Notes: generated from the letters alone by a model not told the origin. A DNA stretch of 64,000 nucleotides from Streptomyces sp. Root1304 (GCF_001426405.1 NZ_LMEP01000002.1:347335-411334), one strand, 5' to 3'; counted from the stretch's first letter, positions 34,453 to 42,930 are shown. Translations and numbers: made by a program.

Positions 34453-35217
34453 ATGACTGCCCCCGGTACCCCCATCGCCGTCGTCACCGGAGCGAGCAGC
34501 GGAATCGGCGCCGCCACGGCCAGGCAGCTGGCCGCCGCCGGCTACCGCGTGGTGCTCACCGCCCGGCGCAAGGACCGCATCGAGGCCCTGGCCGCCGAGA
34601 TCAACGAGGCCGGCCACCAGGCCACCGCCTACGCCCTGGACGTCACCGACCGCACCGCCGTCGACGAGTTCGCCACCGCCTTCAACAACCTCGCCGTCCT
34701 CGTCAACAACGCGGGCGGCGCCCTCGGCGCCGACACCGTCGCCACCGGCGACCCGGCCGACTGGCGCCAGATGTACGAGGTCAACGTCATCGGCACGCTC
34801 AACGTGACGCAGGCCCTCCTCCCGGCCCTCACCGCGAGCGGCGACGGCACGGTCGTCGTCCTCTCCTCCACCGCCGGCCACTCCACCTACGAGGGCGGCG
34901 CCGGCTACGTCGCCGCCAAGAACGGCGCCCGCGTCCTCGCGGAGACCCTCCGCCTGGAGATCGTCGGCACCCCGGTCCGCGTCATCGAGATCGCCCCCGG
35001 CATGGTCAAGACGGACGAGTTCGCCACCACCCGCTTCCGCGGCGACACCGACAAGGCCGCGAAGGTCTACGCGGGCGTGGCCGAACCCCTCACGGCGGAC
35101 GACGTGGCCGACACCATCACCTGGGCCTGCACCCGCCCCCCGCACGTCAACATCGACCTCCTGGTGGTCCGCCCCCGAGCCCAGGCCTCCAACACCAAGG
35201 TCCACCGCGAACTCTGA
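34453..35217 (+). CDS. Short-chain dehydrogenase/reductase
   Basis: A 254-residue classical SDR. NAD(P) loop AVVTGASSGIGAATARQLAA, NNAG motif LVNNAGGALGAD, catalytic Ser in VVLSSTAGHS and Tyr-Lys in GYVAAKNGAR. Acts on an unknown alcohol or ketone; NADPH preference is suggested by TARRKDR after beta-2. ATG 34453. Confidence 0.93.
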   Translation: MTAPGTPIAVVTGASSGIGAATARQLAAAGYRVVLTARRKDRIEALAAEINEAGHQATAYALDVTDRTAVDEFATAFNNLAVLVNNAGGALGADTVATGDPADWRQMYEVNVIGTLNVTQALLPALTASGDGTVVVLSSTAGHSTYEGGAGYVAAKNGARVLAETLRLEIVGTPVRVIEIAPGMVKTDEFATTRFRGDTDKAAKVYAGVAEPLTADDVADTITWACTRPPHVNIDLLVVRPRAQASNTKVHREL

Positions 35218-35297
35218 CACGTCCGGGTGAACCCCCTCGCCCACCCACACGCCGACCGAAGAGACGCTCTAACGTCGGAAACAACTCCATAAAGAAC

Positions 35298-35333
35298 GGC
35301 CCTCGGCAGGGATTGCAGTCCCGACCGAGGGCC
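35298..35333 (+). promoter_or_regulatory. Structured leader hairpin upstream of the homing endonuclease gene
   Basis: Arms ggccctcgg (35298-35306) and ccgaggggcc-type ccgagggcc (35325-35333) pair perfectly over 9 bp, with a second inner stem ggga/tccc (35309-35322). It ends 26 bases before the ATG, and AGGAAGG follows it as the ribosome site. I recall similar hairpin leaders before genes of actinomycete integrative elements and phages; that is an inference. Confidence 0.7.
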
Positions 35334-35359
35334 TCACCAGCAGGAAGGCAACACTTCCC

Positions 35360-36232
35360 ATGGCTGAACAAGACCCTAGCGCGCCCGCACTGTTCGACAT
35401 CAGCGCCCTCACACCCACCGCGCCGTCCTTCATGGACCTCGAGAACTCCGAGTACGCCTACATGTTCGGCTTTCTGCAAGCTGACGGCCACCTCAGCGAA
35501 CAGACACGCAACCGGGGGCGACTGACCGTCGAGCTCAACGTGCGCGACATCCACATCCTCGACGAGTTCCAGCGCTTGACCCCCTACAACAGCAGCATCA
35601 AGGAACGCACCCGGTCCACGAACATCACGATGAGCCACCACTCGGCCATCTGGGCCCTGTCCGCGCTGGAGGCACGCACCGTCCTGAACCGGCTCGGCCT
35701 CCCGTACGGCAAGAAGTCAAAGAAGATCACGCCACCTCGCGTGCCCTTCTCCCGCCGTGACTACCTCCGTGGCGTGATCGACGCGGACGGCTCGGTCGGC
35801 TTCACCGGTCAGGGCCTCCCGTTCGTCTCCCTCACCACAGCAAGCACTGCTATCGGCGCGTACCTGTGCCACTACGCGAAGAAGGTCACCGGCGCCGAAC
35901 GCCGGATCAAGCGGAACACACGTGACGGGATCCACAACGTCCTGTACACGAATGAGGCGGCCGTCCAACTGGCCGCGCACCTCTACTACCCCGGATGCCT
36001 CGCCCTGGAGCGCAAGAAGAGCGCCACCGCATCCCTCACCGAGTGGGTGCGCCCTGCCGGGATGAAGGTTCGGCCTCCGCGGAAGCCTTGGACCGCCGAA
36101 GAAGACCGCATCCTGCTCGCCGCGCCGACTCTGGCTCACGCCGCCGCAGAACTGAGCCGGTCCCAGAGCAGCTGCCAGGTGCGACGGTGGCGCCTGGTCA
36201 ACGGCATCAAGCCGAATCCGCGCGGCTACTAG
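35360..36232 (+). CDS. Free-standing LAGLIDADG homing endonuclease with Myb-like tail
   Basis: A 290-residue protein with two LAGLIDADG helices: YMFGFLQADGHLS (about residues 34-46) and YLRGVIDADGSVG (about 134-146). Each carries the metal-binding Asp, so it is a two-motif monomer able to cut a long DNA site. After the second half, residues about 236-285 (PWTAEEDRILLAAPTLAH, then SSCQVRRWRLVNG) resemble a Myb/SANT helix set. It lacks intein splicing motifs, and it is not inside an obvious host gene. It sits tail-to-tail with rtcB. The GC content seems lower than in flanking genes by eye, suggesting transfer. Confidence 0.85.
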   Translation: MAEQDPSAPALFDISALTPTAPSFMDLENSEYAYMFGFLQADGHLSEQTRNRGRLTVELNVRDIHILDEFQRLTPYNSSIKERTRSTNITMSHHSAIWALSALEARTVLNRLGLPYGKKSKKITPPRVPFSRRDYLRGVIDADGSVGFTGQGLPFVSLTTASTAIGAYLCHYAKKVTGAERRIKRNTRDGIHNVLYTNEAAVQLAAHLYYPGCLALERKKSATASLTEWVRPAGMKVRPPRKPWTAEEDRILLAAPTLAHAAAELSRSQSSCQVRRWRLVNGIKPNPRGY

Positions 36233-36238
36233 GGCACA

Positions 36239-36279
36239 GCCGTACGGCCCCCGGCACGACGTGCCGGGGGCCGTACGGC
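36239..36279. terminator. Bidirectional terminator hairpin, 19-bp perfect stem
   Basis: Arms of 19 bases at 36239-36257 and 36261-36279 pair perfectly around a 3-base loop (gac). It separates the convergent homing endonuclease and rtcB genes and can stop both transcripts. Confidence 0.9.
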
Positions 36280-36290
36280 GCTCACGGGCG

Positions 36291-37484
36291 TCAGCCCTTC
36301 ACACAGACGACCTGCTTCAGCTGCGCGACCACCTCGACCAGGTCCCGCTGCTGTTCCATCACCCGCTCGATCGGTTTGTAAGCGCCGGGGATCTCATCCA
36401 CGACACCGGAGTCCTTGCGGCACTCCACGCCTCGCGTCTGCTCCTCCAGGTCCCGCACCGTGAAGCGGCGCTTCGCCTCGCTCCGGCTCATCCGCCGCCC
36501 CGCACCGTGCGACGCGGAGTTGAAGGCCTTCTCGTTGCCGAGGCCCTTCACGATGAACGAGCTGGTGCCCATGGAGCCCGGGATGATTCCGAGCTCCCCT
36601 GATCCGGCCCGGATCGCGCCCTTCCGCGTGACCAGCAGGTCCATTCCTTCGTACCGCTCCTCCGCCACGTAGTTGTGATGGCAGGAGATCACCGATTCGA
36701 AGGTCACCTTCGCCTTGCGGAACTCCCGACGAAGGACCTCCTGGAAGAGCGCCATCATGACGGCGCGGTTGTACTTGGCATACTCCTGAGCCCAGTGGAG
36801 GTCGTTCCGATAGGCCGCCATCTGCGGGGTGTCGGCGACGAACACCGCGAGGTCCCTGTCCACCAAGCCCTGGTTGTGCGGCAGTTTCTGCGCCTCACCG
36901 ATGTGGTACTCGGCAAGTTCCTTACCGATGTTTCGCGATCCGGAGTGAAGGACAAGCCACACTTCACCCTGCATGCTTATGCAGACTTCCGCATAGTGAT
37001 TCCCCCCGCCGAGTGTGCCCATCTGTTGTGCCGCCCGTTCACGACGGAACTTCACCGGGTCTGCGACCGTATCGAACCGCGACCAGAACTCCCCCCACCC
37101 CGCCGTCGGGAACTGGTACAGCCTCTTCGGGTCCACCTCCGTGCGGTGCAGGCCCCGGCCCACCGGGATCGCCTGCTCGATCTTCGAGCGGAGGCGGGAC
37201 AGGTCGCCCGGCAGGTCGTTCGCCGTCAGGGAGGTCTTGACCGCCGACATCCCACAGCCGATGTCCACACCGACCGCCGCCGGACAGACCGCGCCCTGCA
37301 TCGCGATCACCGAACCGACGGTCGCCCCCTTGCCGTAGTGCACGTCCGGCATCACGGCCAGGCCCTTGATCCACGGCAGCGTCGCCACGTTCTGCAGCTG
37401 CTGCATCGCGCCGCCCTCGACCGTGGCGGGGTCGGCCCACATCCGGATCGGTACCTTCGCTCCCGGCACCTCGACGTACGACAT
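36291..37484 (-). CDS. rtcB: RtcB-type RNA ligase
   Basis: A 397-residue RtcB. It joins RNA ends with a 2',3'-cyclic phosphate or 3'-phosphate to a 5'-OH using GTP and Mn. Metal/active-site blocks are MPDVHYGKGATVGSVI, GVDIGCGMSAV, LGGGNHYAEV, VLHSGSRNIGK, SCHHNY and NSASHGAGRRMSR (catalytic His). No intein splits it. No rtcA or RtcR-type regulator is nearby. RNA repair or tRNA processing is the family role. ATG 37482-37484 with GAGGGAGT upstream. Confidence 0.95.
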   Translation of the reverse strand: MSYVEVPGAKVPIRMWADPATVEGGAMQQLQNVATLPWIKGLAVMPDVHYGKGATVGSVIAMQGAVCPAAVGVDIGCGMSAVKTSLTANDLPGDLSRLRSKIEQAIPVGRGLHRTEVDPKRLYQFPTAGWGEFWSRFDTVADPVKFRRERAAQQMGTLGGGNHYAEVCISMQGEVWLVLHSGSRNIGKELAEYHIGEAQKLPHNQGLVDRDLAVFVADTPQMAAYRNDLHWAQEYAKYNRAVMMALFQEVLRREFRKAKVTFESVISCHHNYVAEERYEGMDLLVTRKGAIRAGSGELGIIPGSMGTSSFIVKGLGNEKAFNSASHGAGRRMSRSEAKRRFTVRDLEEQTRGVECRKDSGVVDEIPGAYKPIERVMEQQRDLVEVVAQLKQVVCVKG

Positions 37485-37658
37485 ACTCCCTCGATTCCCC
37501 CGAAAAGTCTGATAACGCAAAAACTGGAGCCAAAGCCCGTACAGGTGACAGCGGACCGGCATCAACAGCTGCGTGTGCGATAGACATTGTGTCCATCGGC
37601 CGGGTTCGCGCGGCAAACAGTTTTCGGGAAAGTCTTCGGGAGAAGGGAGCCTGGGACC

Positions 37659-38621
37659 GTGCAGCGAAAGAGGTACGCCCCCGGCCGCACCGGGTCCGCG
37701 GCTCGCACCGCCGTCGCCCTCACCCTGGGCCTCGGCCTGGGCATCGGCCTCACCGGTTGTTCCGGCGGGACCCCGGCCGACGACATCGCCGTCGACGCCA
37801 AGGCGGGCCCCGCCGCGCCCGTCGCACCCCCGGGCCGCTACCGCACCCTCTTCGAGCCCTGCGGCTCCGTCCCGCAGGCCGCACTCAAGGACATGCTCCC
37901 GGGCGCCGCCGCGCTGCCCGACCCCGAGCGGGGCAAGGCCTACCGCGGCGCCGCCGCCGTCACGTACGACACCGACCGGCGCGTCGGCTGCACGTGGAAG
38001 GCCGACACCCCCGACACCTCGCACCGCCTCGTCCTCGACGTCGAGCGGGTCGTCTCGTACGACACCGCCGTCAGCGACGACGACCGGGCGCAGGAGGTGT
38101 ACGTCCGCAAGCAGCTCGCGGCGGGCATCGCCCTGCCCGTGACACCGCCGCCCACCACGCCCCCGGCGTCACCGGGCACGGGCGGGGACGCGGGGACGGG
38201 TACGGGCGGGCCCGGCCAGACCTCCCCCGGCAGCACCCCCTCGGGCAAGGCCCCCGCCGACGCCGGGACGGCGAACGTCACGGCGAACGCCGCCAAGGCC
38301 AGCCCGGGCGCCTCGGGCGCTCCGAGCGCCCCCGCCGACACCTCCCCCGGCACCCCCACCCCCACCGTCGACCCCACCGGCCTCGAACCCCGCGTCCTCG
38401 AAGGCCTCGGTGACATCGCGTACCTCGACGACGTCCTCAGCGCGGTCGGCACGAACGGCCATCAGCGTGCCATCAGCGTGGTGTTCCGCACATCCAACGT
38501 CATCGTGACCGTCTCCTACCGGGAGCAGACCAACGGTTCCGCGGAGGCCCCGGACAGCAGGGAACTGCAGGAAAAGGCCCGGAACCTGGCCCGGCTGCTC
38601 GCCGAAAGGCTGGAGGAGTAG
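37659..38621 (+). CDS. DUF3558-type lipoprotein
   Basis: About 320 residues. A signal peptide with lipobox GLTGCSGG (Cys near residue 35) is followed by a Cys pair (LFEPCGSVPQ, RVGCTWK) as in DUF3558 proteins. A long linker rich in Pro, Thr, Gly and Ala sits between residues 165 and 245, and the family's end follows (YLDDVLSAVGTNGHQRAISV). Function unknown; these are actinobacterial surface lipoproteins. GTG 37659 follows AGAAGGGAGC. Paired with the next DUF3558-type gene. Confidence 0.85.
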   Translation: MQRKRYAPGRTGSAARTAVALTLGLGLGIGLTGCSGGTPADDIAVDAKAGPAAPVAPPGRYRTLFEPCGSVPQAALKDMLPGAAALPDPERGKAYRGAAAVTYDTDRRVGCTWKADTPDTSHRLVLDVERVVSYDTAVSDDDRAQEVYVRKQLAAGIALPVTPPPTTPPASPGTGGDAGTGTGGPGQTSPGSTPSGKAPADAGTANVTANAAKASPGASGAPSAPADTSPGTPTPTVDPTGLEPRVLEGLGDIAYLDDVLSAVGTNGHQRAISVVFRTSNVIVTVSYREQTNGSAEAPDSRELQEKARNLARLLAERLEE

Positions 38622-38741
38622 CCGTTCGCCTCCGATCCGTGAGCGGACGACGACCACGTAACGTGTCGGCGTACCCGTGGCCCCACGCCGTGGCCGTACC
38701 CGACCCACGCCGGACCAGTACGACAAGCGACTGAAGGAACC

Positions 38742-39482
38742 ATGCAGCGAACCGCCCCGCGACTCACCCGCATACTCGCCTGCGCCGCCGTCCCGGTGAT
38801 GCTCGTCGTCGCCGGCTGCTCCTCGGACTCCGGCGACTCCGGCGGTGCCGGTTCGACGGGGGCGAAGGACAAGTCCTCCGCGTCGGCCACCGTGACCCCG
38901 ACGCCCTCGCAGACGACGAAGACGGTCGAGCCGGCGAAGTTCGCGGAGCTGCCCCAGGCCTGCAAGGCGATCACCGCCAAGACCGTCGCCGCCCTGGTTC
39001 CCAAGGCGAAGACGAAGGGCGGCACCCCCGCCCCTTCCAGCGACCTCACCAGCCGCAGCGGCTGCTCGTGGAACGGTCTGGAGGACAAGGGCGTGAAGGG
39101 CTCGCAGTACCGCTGGCTCGACGTGTCCTTCTACCGGTACGAGTCGGACCTCTCCCTCGGCAGCGGCCAGGAGCGCGCCCAGGAGAACTTCGCCAAGGAG
39201 CTCGGCAAGGTCCAGCAGACCGAGGGCGCCAAGAAGCTCCGCACCCTCTCCGCCCCGGGCATCGGCGAGGAGTCGAAGGCCGTCACGTACCAGCTGCGGA
39301 AGACGAACGAGGACTTCGTCTACACCTCCGTGGTGGCGCGCACGGGCAACGTGCTGGTGCTGCTCTCCTACAACGGCGCCGGTTACGCGGGTGCCGCCGC
39401 CCCGAGCGAGACGTCGATCATCAACGGCGCGGCGACGGCGGCCAAGGAGGCCGTGGCGGCGGTCGCGGCTGCCAACAAGTAG
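38742..39482 (+). CDS. DUF3558-type lipoprotein
   Basis: A 246-residue lipoprotein with lipobox VVAGCSSD (Cys about residue 26). It has a Ser/Thr-rich spacer, then the DUF3558 Cys pair (LPQACKAITAK, RSGCSWNG) and GIGEESKAVTYQL. A Lys/Ala-rich tail ends it. Homologous to the preceding lipoprotein, so the two arose by duplication. ATG behind GAAGGAACC. Confidence 0.88.
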   Translation: MQRTAPRLTRILACAAVPVMLVVAGCSSDSGDSGGAGSTGAKDKSSASATVTPTPSQTTKTVEPAKFAELPQACKAITAKTVAALVPKAKTKGGTPAPSSDLTSRSGCSWNGLEDKGVKGSQYRWLDVSFYRYESDLSLGSGQERAQENFAKELGKVQQTEGAKKLRTLSAPGIGEESKAVTYQLRKTNEDFVYTSVVARTGNVLVLLSYNGAGYAGAAAPSETSIINGAATAAKEAVAAVAAANK

Positions 39483-39509
39483 TCACAAAACAGCGCAGAC
39501 AGGCCCGTC

Positions 39510-39551
39510 GGCGCGGAGCCCGTCCCTCCCCCGAGGGCCGGGCTCCGCGCC
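39510..39551. terminator. Hairpin terminator after the second lipoprotein
   Basis: Arms ggcgcggagcccg (39510-39522) and cgggctccgcgcc (39539-39551) form a 13-bp stem with a 16-base loop. It lies 28 bases past the DUF3558 stop and before the DUF2637 gene. Confidence 0.75.
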
Positions 39552-39602
39552 CATGTGCCACTCTGTGCGCGCGGGATGTCGTTTGACGGGAGGGGATCGC
39601 GG

Positions 39603-40889
39603 GTGGCCGCGATGCAGCTGACACGCACACACCGAATACTCATCGGCCTCGTCATCGCCGGTGCGCTGATCATCGCGGGGATCGGTTTCGCGGGTTCGTA
39701 CGCCGCCGTGCGGGAGCTCGCGCTGCAGAAGGGCTTCGGCACCTTCTCGTACTTCTTCCCGATCGGCATCGACGCGGGTATCTGTGTGCTGCTCGCCCTC
39801 GATCTGCTCCTGACCTGGCTCCGCATCCCGTTCCCGCTGCTCCGTCAGACGGCGTGGGTGCTGACGGCGGCGACGATCGCCTTCAACGGTGCGGCCGCGT
39901 GGCCGGACCCGCTGGGTGTCGGGATGCACGCGGTGATCCCGGTGCTGTTCGTGGTGGCCGTCGAGGCGGCGCGGCACGCCGTGGGCCGGATCGCGGACAT
40001 CACGGCGGACAAGCACATGGAGGGTGTGCGGCTGACGCGTTGGCTGCTCTCCCCGGTGCCGACGTTCCGGCTGTGGCGCCGGATGAAGCTGTGGGAGCTG
40101 CGGTCGTACGAGCAGGTCATCAAGCTGGAGCAGGAGCGGCTGATCTACCAGGCGCGGCTCCAGGCGCGGTACGGCCGTAGCTGGCGCCGGAAGGCGCCGG
40201 TGGAGGCTCTGATGCCGCTGCGGCTCGCGCGGTACGGGGTGCCGCTGGCGGAGACAGCCGCGGCGGGTCTGGCGGCGGCGGGCATCGAGCCGGCCCTGTT
40301 GCCGCCGCAGCCGCAGGCACCGGCGCAGCAGCTGCCCCAGCAGGCGCAGTCTCATCTGCAGCCCCAGTTGCAGGCTGCGGGGCAGGTGCCGCAGCAGCAG
40401 CTGCCGCACCCGGGTCTTGCGCAGGGGGAGGCGCCGGTCGGACCCGTGAACCACGAGAGCCCGTGGTTCCAGGCCCCGCAGCTGCCGTCGGAGGCGCATG
40501 AGACGGCGTACGCCCCTCAGTTCGTCGAGGGCCTGGAGCCCACTCCGGTGGCCGTTCCGCTCGGCCCGGACGACCTGCCGGTCCCGGACCCGCGCCAGGA
40601 GCAGGGCGCCGAGGCGTTCCAGCCGTACCCGGAGTACGTCGAGGAGCTCCCGTCCGAGGAGCCCCCGGTGGACGACTTCAGGGAGGCCGCTTACAAGATC
40701 ACGCGGTCGTACGCGGAGGAGAACCGGCAGTTCATCGAGAACGCGGAGCTTCAGCAGCGGCTCGCCGAGCACTACGGCCTGGCCGAGTTCCCTGACACGC
40801 ACGTCGATCTGCTGAACCAGCTGGTCCCGGAGATCCAGGACCGTGTCCAGCAGGAGATGCAGGAGATGGCCGAGCACGACCCCGCCTGA
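39603..40889 (+). CDS. DUF2637 membrane protein
   Basis: A 428-residue protein. About four transmembrane helices in residues 12-130 (ILIGLVIAGALIIAGIGFAG, ICVLLALDLLLTWL) match DUF2637, the SpdB-like family first seen in plasmid spread genes. A helical region and a Gln/Pro-rich stretch (QPQAPAQQLPQQAQSHLQPQ) follow. Ends in an acidic helical tail. Start GTG 39603, nine bases after GGGAGGGG. DUF2637 genes occur in both mobile elements and chromosomes, so this alone does not imply transfer. Confidence 0.88.
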   Translation: MAAMQLTRTHRILIGLVIAGALIIAGIGFAGSYAAVRELALQKGFGTFSYFFPIGIDAGICVLLALDLLLTWLRIPFPLLRQTAWVLTAATIAFNGAAAWPDPLGVGMHAVIPVLFVVAVEAARHAVGRIADITADKHMEGVRLTRWLLSPVPTFRLWRRMKLWELRSYEQVIKLEQERLIYQARLQARYGRSWRRKAPVEALMPLRLARYGVPLAETAAAGLAAAGIEPALLPPQPQAPAQQLPQQAQSHLQPQLQAAGQVPQQQLPHPGLAQGEAPVGPVNHESPWFQAPQLPSEAHETAYAPQFVEGLEPTPVAVPLGPDDLPVPDPRQEQGAEAFQPYPEYVEELPSEEPPVDDFREAAYKITRSYAEENRQFIENAELQQRLAEHYGLAEFPDTHVDLLNQLVPEIQDRVQQEMQEMAEHDPA

Positions 40890-40920
40890 CCGTCCCGACG
40901 ACGCAGGGCGCCGCACGCGA

Positions 40921-40968
40921 CATGTGAAAGGGCCGCCACCCGGATCCGGGTGGCGGCCCTTTCACATG
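40921..40968. terminator. 48-bp perfect palindrome acting as bidirectional terminator
   Basis: The two 24-base halves (40921-40944 and 40945-40968) are exact reverse complements with no loop, centred on GGATCC. It lies between the convergent DUF2637 and lysS genes, so it can stop both transcripts. A fully loop-less palindrome of this length is unusual for a terminator. Confidence 0.9.
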
Positions 40969-40988
40969 CTCACGTCACAGGCGCACGC

Positions 40989-42713
40989 TCAGGCGCCGAG
41001 CAGCTTCCTGACGCGGTCCGCGCCCACCGCGAGCAGCAGGGTGGGCAGTCGCGGTCCGGTCTCGCGGCTGACCAGGAGCTTGTACAGCAGGGCGAAGAAG
41101 GCGCGCTGTGCGAGCTTCAGCTCGGGGGTCGGCTTGGCTTCCGGGTCGAGGCCGGCCAGGACCTTCGGGACGCCGTAGACGAGGGTGGTGAGCCCGTCGA
41201 GCGACCAGTGGGTGTCGAGGCCCGCCAGGAGGAGGCGGAGCGACTCGCGGCCCTCGTCGTCGAGGGAGCCGAGCAGCTCGGTGTCGGGCTCCTCGCGGAC
41301 GATGGTGCGCTGGTCGGCCGGGACCTGGTTGGTGATCCAGTTCTCGGCGCGGTCCAGGCGCGGGCGGACCTCGTCGAGGGAGGTGACCGGGTTCTCCGGG
41401 TCGAGCTCGGTGAGGATCCGCAGGGTCTGCTCGTCGTGGCCGGCGGTGATGTCCATGACGGAGGCGAGCGTGCGGTACGGGAGCGGGCGCGGGGTGCGCG
41501 GCAGCTCGCCGGCGGCGGTGCGGGCGGCGCGGGTGTACGCGGCGGCGTCGGCGGGCAGCACGGTGCCGTCGGCGACCTTGGCCTCCAGCTTGTCCCACTC
41601 GTCGTAGAGCCGCTGGATCTCCTGGTCGAAGGCGATCTTGAACGACTGGTTGGGGCGGCGGCGGGCGTAGAGCCAGCGCAGCAGCGGCGCTTCCATGATC
41701 TTCAGCGCGTCGGCGGCGGTGGGGACGCCACCACGTGAGGAGGACATCTTGGCCATGCCGCTGATGCCGACGAAGGCGTACATCGGGCCGATCGGCTGGA
41801 CGCCGTCGAAGATCTCGCGGACGATCTGGCCGCCGACGACGAAGGACGAGCCGGGCGAGGAGTGGTCGACGCCGGAGGGCTCGAAGATGACGCCCTCGTA
41901 GGCCCAGCGCATGGGCCAGTCGACCTTCCAGACCAGCTTGCCGCGGTTGAACTCGCTGAGCTTCACGGTCTCGGCGAAGCCGCAGTTCGTGCAGGTGTAG
42001 GCCAGCTCGGTGGTCTCGTCGTCGTACGCGGTGACGGTCGTCAGGTCCTTCTCGCACCGGCCGCAGTACGGCTTGTACGGGAAGTAGCCCGAGGCACCGC
42101 CGGAGCCGTCGTCCTCGCCGGCCGCGCCGGAGCCTTCCTCGGCCTCCAGCTCGGCCTCGTCGACCGGCTTCTGCGACTGCTTCTTCGGCGCCTTCTTCGT
42201 CCGGTACTGGTCGAGGATGGCGTCGATGTCACCGCGGTGCTTCATGGCGTGCAGGATCTGCTCGCGGTAGGTGCCGGCGGTGTACTGCTCGGTCTGGCTG
42301 ATGGGGTCGTACTCGACGCCCAGCTCGGCCAGCGACTCGACCATGGCGGCCTTGAAGTGCTCGGCCCAGTTGGGGTGGGGGGAGCCGGCGGGGGCCGGGA
42401 CGGAGGTCAGCGGCTTGCCGATGTGCTCGGCCCAGGACGCGTCGATGCCCTCGATGCCGTTGGGCACCTTGCGGTAGCGGTCGTAGTCGTCCCAGGAGAT
42501 GAGGTGCCTGACCTCGTGTCCGCGGCGGCGGATCTCGTCGGCGACCAGGTGCGGGGTCATGACCTCGCGGAGGTTGCCCAGGTGGATCGGGCCCGACGGG
42601 GAGAGTCCGGAGGCGACGACGACCGGTTTGCCAGGCGCACGTCGCTCCGACTCGGCGATGACCTCGTCCGCGAAACGGGAGACCCAGTCGGTCTCGGTGC
42701 TGCTCTGAGCCAC
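40989..42713 (-). CDS. lysS: Class I lysyl-tRNA synthetase
   Basis: A 574-residue class I (archaeal-type) LysRS. HIGH-type motif SGLSPSGPIHLGNLREV and KMSKS-type motif KMSSSRGGVPTAADALKIM are clear. A zinc ribbon (CGRCEKDL, CTNCGFAET) lies between. An acidic, low-complexity insertion (KKAPKKQSQKPVDEAELE to DDGSGGASG) precedes the zinc ribbon. It charges tRNA-Lys. Start GTG 42711-42713 because the open frame further upstream has no conserved residues; it diverges from argS. Confidence 0.95.
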   Translation of the reverse strand: MAQSSTETDWVSRFADEVIAESERRAPGKPVVVASGLSPSGPIHLGNLREVMTPHLVADEIRRRGHEVRHLISWDDYDRYRKVPNGIEGIDASWAEHIGKPLTSVPAPAGSPHPNWAEHFKAAMVESLAELGVEYDPISQTEQYTAGTYREQILHAMKHRGDIDAILDQYRTKKAPKKQSQKPVDEAELEAEEGSGAAGEDDGSGGASGYFPYKPYCGRCEKDLTTVTAYDDETTELAYTCTNCGFAETVKLSEFNRGKLVWKVDWPMRWAYEGVIFEPSGVDHSSPGSSFVVGGQIVREIFDGVQPIGPMYAFVGISGMAKMSSSRGGVPTAADALKIMEAPLLRWLYARRRPNQSFKIAFDQEIQRLYDEWDKLEAKVADGTVLPADAAAYTRAARTAAGELPRTPRPLPYRTLASVMDITAGHDEQTLRILTELDPENPVTSLDEVRPRLDRAENWITNQVPADQRTIVREEPDTELLGSLDDEGRESLRLLLAGLDTHWSLDGLTTLVYGVPKVLAGLDPEAKPTPELKLAQRAFFALLYKLLVSRETGPRLPTLLLAVGADRVRKLLGA

Positions 42714-42930
42714 GGTCGGTACGTCCTTCTTCCTGAGGGGGTGCTGCCTGACGGCCCTACGTGAGCCATTCTCCCAGACGGAAGAGCGCACTCCGAGGTT
42801 GTCCACAGCCGGAGATCGCGTGCGGCCCGCCGTTGTCCACAGGCGGGGAAACCTCGTTGCGCTCCCATGGGACACTTGACAGGCGATTCAGACGTACCGA
42901 ACTCACCGAACTCAACAGGAACGGAAGCTC

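Noticed and set aside
35298..35333. tRNA-like fold at the leader hairpin
   Set aside because: It is a single stem-loop with no cloverleaf arms, T-loop or acceptor end.
36291..37484. Intein inside RtcB
   Set aside because: The RtcB protein is continuous and of normal length, with all motifs in order.
39603..40889. DUF2637 as proof of an integrated plasmid
   Set aside because: No integrase, replication initiator, Tra protein or att site was found nearby, and DUF2637 genes also occur in stable chromosomal positions.
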